A stretch of DNA of 64,000 nucleotides from Alsobacter sp046349155. Lineage in GTDB: Bacteria; Pseudomonadota; Alphaproteobacteria; Rhizobiales; Beijerinckiaceae. A model generated the notes under the pieces. The model was given only the letters and a program-made list of their open reading frames with translations. It was not told where the DNA came from and ran no database searches. A program made the position numbers and the translations under genes. The first letter of the stretch is position 1, and each line of letters begins with the position of its first letter. Below, one piece after another: positions 56,955-64,000 of this stretch. The DNA is taken from contig JAXMCW010000002.1 in assembly GCA_046349155.1 (NCBI GenBank), positions 868,001 through 932,000 of the forward strand. The letters are read 5' to 3'.

Positions 56955-59900
56955 ATGAAGCAAGGCATGCCCTGGAGCGTAAAAGGCGTGGACACCAACG
57001 CACGCGACGCCGCCAAGGAGGCAGCCCGGCGCGCCGGCATGACCCTCGGCGAATGGCTCAACAGCGTCATCTCGGAGACCGCGGCCGACGGCGACAAGGC
57101 GGAGGCCGGGATGGAGGAGAAGCTCCAGCGCCTGCAGCGCGCCGCCGCGGAAACCGCCGCCGCCGCCCCGAAGGGCGCCAACGACCTCGTGAGCGTGCTG
57201 GAGCGCGCCATCGCGCAGTCGCGCCAGCAGGCCCATGGCGTCGAGGTGCGCACGGCCGGCGCCATGGAGGCCATGCTGCGCTGGATCGAGCGCACGGACC
57301 GCCAGCGCCGCGACGAGATGGGCAGCCTCGCCCATGCGCAGGAGCGCACGTCCTTCGCGCTGCGGGAGGCCCTCACGCTCGTCACGTCCCGGCTGGATTC
57401 CATGGAGCGGACGGTCGAGTCCGGGCGCGAGCGCGAGCTCGCGCCGATGCGCTCAGCCCTGGAGCGCCTCGAAGGCCGCATGGACGACCTCGACCGCCGC
57501 GCGGCGGAAGGCCCGATCCCGGAGACGGTGGCGGCGACGCTGAAGCAGCTCGAGGGCCGCCTCGTCGACGTGGCCCGCCGGCTCGACCAGAACCCCGACG
57601 CGGGCGTCGCGCCGGACCGGATCGCCCGCATCGAGACCACCCTCGGCGCGCTCGTCGACATGCTTCGCGGCCCCGCGGCGGCCGACGATGAGGGGCTGCT
57701 CGTCGCCGACGAACCCGTCGCCGGCGCGGACGCGACCAGCCTGGACGCGACCTTGGCGCAGATCCGCGCCCGCCAGGCCACGCTGGACGAGGCCGCCTTC
57801 CTGGCGCGCACCGGGGCCGGGGATGGCCGCACCGCCGCCCAGCTCGACGCGCTTCGCGCCGACATTGCCGGCCTGACCCTGCGGCTCGACGAACTCGGCC
57901 GCGTCCGCCAAGAGCCGGACCTCGGCGCCATGCGCCAGGACATCGCCGCCCTGTCGGGCGCCGTGCGCGACCTGTCGCCGCGCCACATGATCGAGGGCCT
58001 GGAGGGCGCGCTGCGCGACCTCGCCCGCCAGATCGAGACGAACCGCAGCGACGCCCTGGCGCAGGGCGCGAGCGCGCTGTCGCTCGACCGCCTGTCGGGC
58101 GACGTGGCGAGCCTCGTGTCCGACCTCGCGCCGCTCAAGGCCCTGGGCCAGCTTCGCGACGAGATCGACCAGCTCGGGGGCCGGCTGGACCGCCTGCCGC
58201 AGGACCTGTCCCAGCAGGACGCGCTGGAACGCATCGCGGCCGAGATCGCCGACCTGAAGGGCCTCGTGGAGAGCAGCGCCGGGGCCGCCCAGGCCGCAGC
58301 GCCCGTCGAGCAGGCCGTCGCGCGGCTCGCCGAGCGCCTCGACCAGGGCCTCGCTCGCCAGGGCCTCGACCAGGACGCCGTCGCCGCACTGCAGAAGTCG
58401 ATCGAGGACATGCGCTGGACGCTGGGCGCGCTCACCGAGATGGAGCGCAAGCCCGACCCCGGCCTCGCCCGCATGGAGGAGCGCTTCGACGTTCTCGTCG
58501 AGAAGCTCGACACCCTCGCCCAGCGCGCCGTCGATCCCGCGCTGACCGAGATCGCCGAGCGCATGGCCCGCCTGCAGGACACGGTCGACACCCGTCTCGC
58601 ACCCCCCGGGGAAGCCGGCGCGCTCGGCTCGCTCATCGCGTCCCTCAACGAGAAGATGGACGAGGCGTCCAGGCCCGACGCCACCAGCGGCTCGCTCGAT
58701 GCGCTGGAGCGGCAGATCCACGCCATGACCGAGGCCCTAGGCCGCACCGACGACAACGTCGCCGCGCTGCGCTCGATGGAGACGGCGATCGGCGACCTGT
58801 TCGAGCGGATCGAAGAGGCCAAGCACAGCACGATCGCGGCGGCCGAGCACGCCGCGGAGCAGGCGGCCGAACGCGCAGCCGAGGTCGTCGCCCACCAAGT
58901 CATGGCCAAGGACGTCGCATCCCAAGCGGCTCCCGAGCCCCAGCACGCGCCGCAGGACCACGCCGACCGCCGGACCTCGCAGGCCCTCGAGGCCGTGCAG
59001 GACACGATGGAGCGCATCGTCGAGCGGCTCGCCATGCTCGAGGCCGACATCACGAGCGACCGCGTCCGGCTGATGGAGCTCGCCGAGCGCTCAGCCCGCC
59101 AGCACGAGGAGGCGCGCGCGGCCCAGCCGGCGCCCGCCCCGGCCCCCATGAACGCCGCCGAGAAGATCGCGGCGGCGGCGGCCGCGGCGCAGGCGGCCCG
59201 GGCTCTCGAGGCCTCGGGCTCGCGGCCCGTGCGGCCCGAGCACCGTCCCGCGTCGCCTCCGCCGGCCCCGGCCATCCCCCATGCGGACGCGCTCGCCCTG
59301 GCGGCCGCGGCGCGGGCCAGCATGGTTCCCTTCGCGGAAACGGCCGAGCCCGAGCAGGCCGCCACCGAGACGGCCCCCCAGGCGGACGAGTGGCCGGGCG
59401 ACGTCCCGGCAGGCGTCGCCGCCAGCGCCGAGCTTCCCGACGACATGCTGCTCGAGCCCGGCAGCGGCCGGCCCGACGTCGGCGATGACGAGAAGGCCGA
59501 TGCTCCGGCCGAGCCCTCCGACGCCCCGATGGCGAGTTTCATCGCCTCCGCCCGTCTGGCCGCGCGCACGGCGGAGGCTCCGGCCGGCCGTGTTTCGGCC
59601 AAGGCGCAGAAGAAGCTCGACGCGGCCGAGCGCGCCGCGGCCAAGGCCGCCCTGGCGTCGGCCAAGGCCGCCACGTCCGGAGAGGCCAAGGCGTCCGCGC
59701 TGGGCGGCTTCCGCCGCGCCGTGGACAACCGCCGCAAGCCGATCCTGCTCGGCCTGGCGGCGCTGGTGCTCGCCCTCGGCAGCGCCCAGCTCGTGCGCAA
59801 CGTCCTGCTCGACGGGGCGCCGGCCTCGCCGACCTCCCAGGATGCGCCGCGCAAGGACCAGTCCTCGTCGGTCGGCTCCACCACGACCGCCGCGCCCGCG

Positions 59901-60791
59901 GGCGAGACTCCGTCGGAGACGGCCCAGTCCGCTCCGTCGCTGCTCGATCCCAAGAGCGCCGCTCCCGGCAGCTTCTCGACCGCGACCGACCAGGGGCCGA
60001 AGCCCGGCGGGCTCGCGCCGGCCAAGGAACCCGAGACGGTCGGCGCCATCGGGCCTGCCGGGGCGGCGCGCACGGACGCCGCCGCGGGCGACGCCAAGGC
60101 GGGCCTGCCGGTCGCCGATCTTCCCGCCACCTTCCCCGCCGGCCTGACCAAGGCCGCGAGCCTCGGCAGCCCCGCCGCCTCCTACGAAGTCGCCAGCCGC
60201 TACTTCGACGGACGCGGGGTGACGCGCGACCTGAAGACGTCGCTGCGCTGGTTCGAGCGCGCCGCCACGCAGGGCTTCGCGCCCGCGCAGTACCGACTCG
60301 GCAGCATGTACGAGAAGGGCCTCGGCGTGCAGGCAGACACGGTCAGCGCCCGCAACTGGTACCGGCAGGCCGCCGACCGGGGCAATGCCAAGGCGATGCA
60401 CAATCTCGGCGTGCTCATCGCCGAGGGGAGCAACGGCAAGCCCGACTACGAGCAGGCGGCCGTGTGGTTCCGCCGGGCGGCCGACCTCGGCGTCCGCGAC
60501 AGCCAGTACAACCTGGCGATCCTGACCGCCCGGGGCCTCGGCGTGACGGCCAACCTGCAGCAATCCTACACGTGGTTCGCCATCGCGGCGGCCCAAGGGG
60601 ACGAGGACGCGGGGCGCAAGCGCGACGAGGTGGGCGCGCGGCTCGACCCCGCCACGCTCGCCGCCGCCAAGGCCGCGGCCGATGCCTTCAGGCCCGGCAA
60701 GCTGGACGAGGCCGCCAACGACCCCGGCACGCCTCCCGGCGGCTGGGAGGGCGAGGCCAGCGCCGCCGGCAAGGCCAAGCCGAAGAGTTGA
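56955..60791 (+). CDS. PodJ-like polar localisation protein with Sel1 repeats
   Basis: A 1278-residue protein. The N-terminus MKQGMPWSVKGVDTNARDAAKEAARRAGMTLGEWLNSVI is typical of PodJ-like polar factors in Hyphomicrobiales. A long coiled-coil region spans about residues 50-720 with many heptad-like LDRL/IERLEG motifs. An Ala/Pro-rich linker follows, then one membrane span at about 928-948 (PILLGLAALVLALGSAQLV). Periplasmic Sel1-like repeats lie at about 1075-1225 (YEVASRYFDGRGVTRDLKTS and following). It is expected to sit at a cell pole and organise polar structures or cell-wall factors. The ATG at 56955 is preferred to a TTG 135 bp upstream, which lacks homology. Confidence 0.88.
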   Translation: MKQGMPWSVKGVDTNARDAAKEAARRAGMTLGEWLNSVISETAADGDKAEAGMEEKLQRLQRAAAETAAAAPKGANDLVSVLERAIAQSRQQAHGVEVRTAGAMEAMLRWIERTDRQRRDEMGSLAHAQERTSFALREALTLVTSRLDSMERTVESGRERELAPMRSALERLEGRMDDLDRRAAEGPIPETVAATLKQLEGRLVDVARRLDQNPDAGVAPDRIARIETTLGALVDMLRGPAAADDEGLLVADEPVAGADATSLDATLAQIRARQATLDEAAFLARTGAGDGRTAAQLDALRADIAGLTLRLDELGRVRQEPDLGAMRQDIAALSGAVRDLSPRHMIEGLEGALRDLARQIETNRSDALAQGASALSLDRLSGDVASLVSDLAPLKALGQLRDEIDQLGGRLDRLPQDLSQQDALERIAAEIADLKGLVESSAGAAQAAAPVEQAVARLAERLDQGLARQGLDQDAVAALQKSIEDMRWTLGALTEMERKPDPGLARMEERFDVLVEKLDTLAQRAVDPALTEIAERMARLQDTVDTRLAPPGEAGALGSLIASLNEKMDEASRPDATSGSLDALERQIHAMTEALGRTDDNVAALRSMETAIGDLFERIEEAKHSTIAAAEHAAEQAAERAAEVVAHQVMAKDVASQAAPEPQHAPQDHADRRTSQALEAVQDTMERIVERLAMLEADITSDRVRLMELAERSARQHEEARAAQPAPAPAPMNAAEKIAAAAAAAQAARALEASGSRPVRPEHRPASPPPAPAIPHADALALAAAARASMVPFAETAEPEQAATETAPQADEWPGDVPAGVAASAELPDDMLLEPGSGRPDVGDDEKADAPAEPSDAPMASFIASARLAARTAEAPAGRVSAKAQKKLDAAERAAAKAALASAKAATSGEAKASALGGFRRAVDNRRKPILLGLAALVLALGSAQLVRNVLLDGAPASPTSQDAPRKDQSSSVGSTTTAAPAGETPSETAQSAPSLLDPKSAAPGSFSTATDQGPKPGGLAPAKEPETVGAIGPAGAARTDAAAGDAKAGLPVADLPATFPAGLTKAASLGSPAASYEVASRYFDGRGVTRDLKTSLRWFERAATQGFAPAQYRLGSMYEKGLGVQADTVSARNWYRQAADRGNAKAMHNLGVLIAEGSNGKPDYEQAAVWFRRAADLGVRDSQYNLAILTARGLGVTANLQQSYTWFAIAAAQGDEDAGRKRDEVGARLDPATLAAAKAAADAFRPGKLDEAANDPGTPPGGWEGEASAAGKAKPKS

Positions 60792-60952
60792 GCGGGAGCG
60801 CCGGCGGAACCGGCTGCACGGGACAAAAAGCTTCGGCGGCGCACTATCCCCGGTTCACGCGCCATGGCATGACGCGGCATGGGCTCGGCCTGCCTGACCG
60901 GCACGGCAGGCTCCCGCCCGCAGACGTCGGCTGAGCGCGCCAGGACGGGTCG

Positions 60953-61876
60953 GTGCAAATCTATCTCCCCATCGCGGAACTGCCGGTCAGCATCTTCCTG
61001 ATCCTCGGCCTCGGGGCGGCCGTAGGCTTCATCTCGGGCATGTTCGGGGTGGGCGGCGGCTTCCTGATGACGCCGCTCCTGATCTTCATCGGCATCCCGC
61101 CTGCCGTGGTGGTGGCGACGGGAACCGCCCAGATCGCGGCCTCCTCGCTGACCGGATCCATCGCCTATTGGCGGCGCAAGGCCCTCGACTTCAAGCTCGG
61201 GACGGTGCTCCTGGCCGGCGGTCTCGTCGGCACCGCCATGGGCGTCTGGTTCTTCAACAGCATGCGCCGCCTGGGCCAGCTCGAGCTGGTGATCGTGCTC
61301 TCCTACATCACGCTGCTCACGGCCGTGGGCGGGCTGATGCTGGCGGAGAGCGTCCAGGCCCTGATCTCCGAGCGGCGCGGCACCGCCGCCCCGAAGAGGG
61401 CCGCGGCGAAGCCGTGGTACTTCTTCCTGCCGCTGCGCATGCGCTTCAACCGGTCGAAGCTCTACATCAGCGTCCTGCCGCTGCTCGTCCTCTCCTTCAC
61501 CATCGGCTTCCTCGGCGCGGTGCTGGGCATCGGCGGCGGCTTCCTCATGGTCCCCGCGCTGATCTACCTGTTCCGCGTCCCGACGGCCGTCGTGATCGGC
61601 ACCTCGCTGTTCCAGATCCTGTTCACGATGGTGGCCGCGGTTCTGCTGCACGCGACCACCAACCAGTCCGTCGACATCATCCTCGCCATCATCCTGGTGA
61701 TCGGCGGCGTGTTCGGCGCCCAGTTCGGGGCGCGGGCCAGCCAGAACATCCGCGGCCAGCATTTCCGGCTGCTGCTGGCGCTGATCATCCTCGCCGTGGG
61801 CGTGCGATTCGCCTCCGAGATCGCGGTGCGTCCGGACGAGCCGTTCTCGCTGGGCCAGATGGAGGTGCGCCAATGA
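60953..61876 (+). CDS. Sulfite exporter TauE/SafE family protein
   Basis: A 307-residue membrane protein with about eight spans in two homologous halves. Each half carries a glycine-rich motif (SGMFGVGGGFLMTPLLIF and GAVLGIGGGFLMVPALIYL). The family exports or imports small anions and sulfur compounds. The GTG at 60953 gives the canonical start QIYLPIAELPVSIFL, with AGGACGGG upstream. The next gene overlaps its stop (ATGA), the usual pairing in alphaproteobacteria. Confidence 0.92.
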   Translation: MQIYLPIAELPVSIFLILGLGAAVGFISGMFGVGGGFLMTPLLIFIGIPPAVVVATGTAQIAASSLTGSIAYWRRKALDFKLGTVLLAGGLVGTAMGVWFFNSMRRLGQLELVIVLSYITLLTAVGGLMLAESVQALISERRGTAAPKRAAAKPWYFFLPLRMRFNRSKLYISVLPLLVLSFTIGFLGAVLGIGGGFLMVPALIYLFRVPTAVVIGTSLFQILFTMVAAVLLHATTNQSVDIILAIILVIGGVFGAQFGARASQNIRGQHFRLLLALIILAVGVRFASEIAVRPDEPFSLGQMEVRQ

Positions 61877-62634
61877 GGGCGGCGCGCCGTCTCGCCGCCG
61901 TGCTGGCGCTGGCCCTGCCGCACGCGCCGGCCTGGGGCGAGTCGCTGGTCACGACGATCTCGTCGGGCCACGTCCAGATCAACTCGACCTATACGGGCGC
62001 CGAGCTGGTGGTCTTCGGCGTCATCGAGCGCGACGGGCGGGTCGGGGCGCGCACCGACGCCTACGACGTCGTGGTCACCGCCCGCGGACCGGAAGGCAAC
62101 ACCGTCGTGCGCGAGAAGGTGCGCTTCGGCCCGATCTGGATGAACCTCGACCAGCGCAAGTTCGTGGGCGTGCCCGCCACGCTGGCCGTGCTCAGCAACC
62201 GGCCGCTGGCCGACATCGCCGAGCCGCACCTGCGGCGGCGCTACAGGCTCGGCCTCGACATGCAGGTCGGGCCCGGAGGCACGGACCCCGCCTGGGACGC
62301 GGCCTTCCTCGACGCGCTGATCCGCCTCAAGACCGACGGCCGGCTCTACGCCCAGGATCCGAAGGGCGTCGACTTCCTCACGCCCAACATCTTCAAGGCG
62401 ACCGTGCCGGTGCCGGCGACGGCCCCGGTCGGCGCCTACCGCGTCGACGTGTCGCTCCTGGCCGGCGGGGTCGAGATCGCCCGGTCGGCGACCGGCTTCG
62501 CGGTGGCCAAGGTCGGCTTCGAGGCGGCGGTGGCGCGCAGCGCCCGGCAGCACGGCATCTTCTACGGCCTCGCCACGGTGGGCATCGCCCTTGCGTTCGG
62601 CTATCTCGCCACGATCATCTTCCGCCGAGACTGA
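61873..62634 (+). CDS. TIGR02186 family membrane-anchored periplasmic protein
   Basis: A 253-residue protein with a signal peptide (residues 1 to about 22), a periplasmic domain (VTTISSGHVQINSTYTGAELVVFGVIERDG; LTPNIFKATVPVPATAPVGAYRVDV) and a C-terminal membrane anchor (GLATVGIALAFGYLATIIF). It matches the TIGR02186 family that is linked to TauE-type exporters. Function unknown; a role in assembly or gating of the partner exporter is inferred from the fixed ATGA overlap. Confidence 0.88.
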   Translation: MRAARRLAAVLALALPHAPAWGESLVTTISSGHVQINSTYTGAELVVFGVIERDGRVGARTDAYDVVVTARGPEGNTVVREKVRFGPIWMNLDQRKFVGVPATLAVLSNRPLADIAEPHLRRRYRLGLDMQVGPGGTDPAWDAAFLDALIRLKTDGRLYAQDPKGVDFLTPNIFKATVPVPATAPVGAYRVDVSLLAGGVEIARSATGFAVAKVGFEAAVARSARQHGIFYGLATVGIALAFGYLATIIFRRD

Positions 62635-62656
62635 CACCCCTCTTCCGGAGCTCGCC

Positions 62657-63163
62657 ATGAACCACGCCGCCCCAGCCACCGGGGCCAAGGCCCCCGCCGC
62701 GGAGGATGCCGGCCGCATCCCGACCTCGGCCCTGCTGCTCGGCATCCTCGGCGTGATCCCCTTCGCCGCCCTCGCCATCGGGGCCTGGCTGCGCATCGAG
62801 GACCCCTCGGGCCTGCCGCCAGGCTTCGCCCGGGCCGCGCTCGTCGCCTACGGCGTGGTGATCGTCTCCTTCCTGGGCGGCGTGCGCTGGGGCGTGGGTC
62901 TCAACCATCCCCATCCCGAGCATCGCGCCAGCCTCTTCTTCATGTCCGTGCTCGCCCCGCTGGTCGCCTGGGGCGCGCTCTTCATGCCCCGGCCGCACGA
63001 CCTCGTGGTCCTCATCGGCAGCTTCCTGGTGCTGGGCGTCTCGGACGTGGCGCTCGCAACCCGCGGCGCGGCGCCGCGCTGGTACGCCAAGCTGCGCATC
63101 GGCCTCACGGCCGCGGTCGTCGCCATCCTGATCGTGGCGCTCGCCTTGCTGCCCTTCGCCTGA
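62657..63163 (+). CDS. DUF3429 family membrane protein
   Basis: A 168-residue inner-membrane protein with five predicted spans, including LLLGILGVIPFAALAIGAWL and ALVAYGVVIVSFLGGVRWGVGL. This matches the DUF3429 family of proteobacteria. Function unknown. It starts 22 bp after the TIGR02186 gene and may share its mRNA. Confidence 0.85.
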   Translation: MNHAAPATGAKAPAAEDAGRIPTSALLLGILGVIPFAALAIGAWLRIEDPSGLPPGFARAALVAYGVVIVSFLGGVRWGVGLNHPHPEHRASLFFMSVLAPLVAWGALFMPRPHDLVVLIGSFLVLGVSDVALATRGAAPRWYAKLRIGLTAAVVAILIVALALLPFA

Positions 63164-63200
63164 CGGGTCCTCGTTCCGGTTCGACAGCGGGTGGCCCGCG

Positions 63201-63908
63201 TCAGTCGCCGCGCAGGTGCGCCCGGCCGATCCGGTAGACCCGGCTGCGGCCCAGCACGTGCGCCGCGAAGGCGTCCGGGAAGAGCCCGGAAAAGGCCGCG
63301 TCCAGCACGTTGAGGCCGCCGGCATAGGCGCCGAAGGCAGGCATGACGCAGCGGCTGCCGTCGCTCACGAAACAGCGCCTGCGCAAGGTGCGTCCGCGCA
63401 GGTGGACCTTGCCCACGGGGTGGAGATGGCCCGCGATCTCGGGCCCCCCCGCCCCGCCCGGCGCGTGGCGCAGGGTGACGCCCCCGAGGACGAGGCTCTG
63501 GCAGAAGACGCCGCCGAAACGGGCCGAGGGCCGCGGATCGTGGTTGCCGGCGAGCCAGACCCAGTCCCGTCCGCGCTGCAGGCCGCGCAGGCTCTCGGCG
63601 TCTGCCTCGTCCATGCGGTCCTCCGCCCTCGCATCGTGGAAGGCGTCGCCGAGCACGACGACCGTCGCGGGGTCGTAGCGCCGCGCGACGCCGGCGAGCG
63701 CCGCGAGGGTCGCGCGGCTGTCATAGGGCGGCAGCAGGGAGCCGCGCCGCGCCTGGGCCGAGCCCTTCTCGAGGTGCAGGTCCGCAACGAGCAGCATGCG
63801 CTCGGGGGCGAGCCAGAGCGCGCCCGAGGCGTCGGCCAGGGCGTCGAGGCCGCCCACCGCCAGGGCCCCGGCCTCCGTCGTCCGCTGGACCGGGCTCACC
63901 GCATTCAC
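63201..63908 (-). CDS. pdeM: Ligase-associated DNA damage response endonuclease PdeM
   Basis: A 235-residue calcineurin-like metallophosphoesterase of the PdeM family. All five metal-binding motifs are visible: VADLHLEKG, VLGDAFHD, LAGNHDP, AGHLHPVG and the SDGSRCVMPAFGAYAGGLNVLD end. The family belongs to a bacterial DNA repair set with a ligase, an exonuclease and a DEXH helicase. The start is GTG at 63908, in a GTGA overlap with the preceding gene on the same strand. Confidence 0.93.
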   Translation of the reverse strand: MNAVSPVQRTTEAGALAVGGLDALADASGALWLAPERMLLVADLHLEKGSAQARRGSLLPPYDSRATLAALAGVARRYDPATVVVLGDAFHDARAEDRMDEADAESLRGLQRGRDWVWLAGNHDPRPSARFGGVFCQSLVLGGVTLRHAPGGAGGPEIAGHLHPVGKVHLRGRTLRRRCFVSDGSRCVMPAFGAYAGGLNVLDAAFSGLFPDAFAAHVLGRSRVYRIGRAHLRGD

Positions 63909-64000
63909 GCCAGGGCCTCCTCGTAGAGCGCCGCCTCCGCCTCGGCCAGGAGGTCCTCGGCGGCTTCGCCATAGACCGCCTCGCGCCCGATCTCCAGCAT
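63905..64000 (-). CDS. C-terminal end of a probable ligase-associated DEXH-box helicase (partial)
   Basis: Only the last 31 codons are in the window (ending EAEAALYEEALA). Identity is inferred from the position directly upstream of pdeM with overlapping stop and start, where the ligase-associated DEXH helicase normally lies. The visible residues are an acidic helix and do not prove it. Confidence 0.5.
   Translation of the reverse strand: MLEIGREAVYGEAAEDLLAEAEAALYEEALA

Noticed and set aside
56816..60151. Long Ser/Arg/Ala-rich minus-strand frame opposite the PodJ-like gene
   Set aside because: Composition is that of a reversed coiled-coil gene; there is no signal, domain or ribosome site.

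Overview
The window is a contiguous piece of a high-GC alphaproteobacterial chromosome. Several features point to the order Hyphomicrobiales (Rhizobiales): a C4-pathway 5-aminolevulinate synthase; the gene run DUF2948 - hisD - UPF0262 - low-molecular-weight phosphatase close to murA; a PodJ-like polar factor with Sel1 repeats; a TauE/TIGR02186 gene pair; and pdeM next to what is probably its partner helicase. The genus cannot be fixed from sequence alone. No insertion sequence, integrase, CRISPR array or rRNA was seen. There is one tRNA gene, tRNA-Thr(GGT).

Layout. (1) 1-9996 is a carbohydrate or sugar-acid catabolic cluster. It holds a 2-hydroxyacid dehydrogenase and a GlxA-type regulator on the minus strand. 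Divergent from them are a DapA-family lyase, two sialidase-like Asp-box propeller proteins without signal peptides, a Tat-exported binding protein with two permeases but no ATPase gene, and an aldehyde dehydrogenase. (2) 10270-33612 is a long accessory catabolic block centred on amide, ureide or lactam-type nitrogen compounds. It contains HyuA/HyuB, an acetamidase/formamidase, a class III aminotransferase, an XRE-cupin regulator, an amino-acid ABC transporter with fused permease and ATPase, a GMC dehydrogenase with its small subunit translationally coupled to a diaminopropionate ammonia-lyase, a divergent M20 hydrolase, a gamma-glutamyltransferase-family protein with an altered active site, a PuuE-like deacetylase, an epimerase, two SDRs, an HpaB-type monooxygenase and a Baeyer-Villiger-type monooxygenase. 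Four of its promoter regions share the word TTGCATG, usually inside an inverted repeat.

(3) tRNA-Thr lies at 33869-33943, with its 3' end facing the accessory block. (4) 34063-37091 is core: hemA, a small conserved protein and murA. (5) 37131-43788 is a minus-strand block of ugpBAEC with a PHO-box-like site upstream of ugpB, plus an aromatic amino acid ammonia-lyase and a small Gly/Pro/Tyr-rich secreted protein. It separates murA from the DUF2948-hisD group. (6) 44019-51189 is core: DUF2948, hisD, UPF0262, the phosphatase, mscL and a large hybrid sensor kinase with an SSS-transporter sensor. (7) 51328-56668 is a beta-oxidation operon: acyl-CoA dehydrogenase, thiolase and a FadB/FadJ-type protein. 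(8) 56955-64000 holds a PodJ-like protein, TauE/SafE, TIGR02186, DUF3429, pdeM and the end of a probable DEXH helicase.

Working together: each catabolic cluster pairs an importer with ring-opening or cleaving enzymes and with dehydrogenases that feed central metabolism. Function in blocks 1 and 2 is inferred from families and context. The true substrates are unknown, and block 2 is the best candidate for an undescribed pathway.
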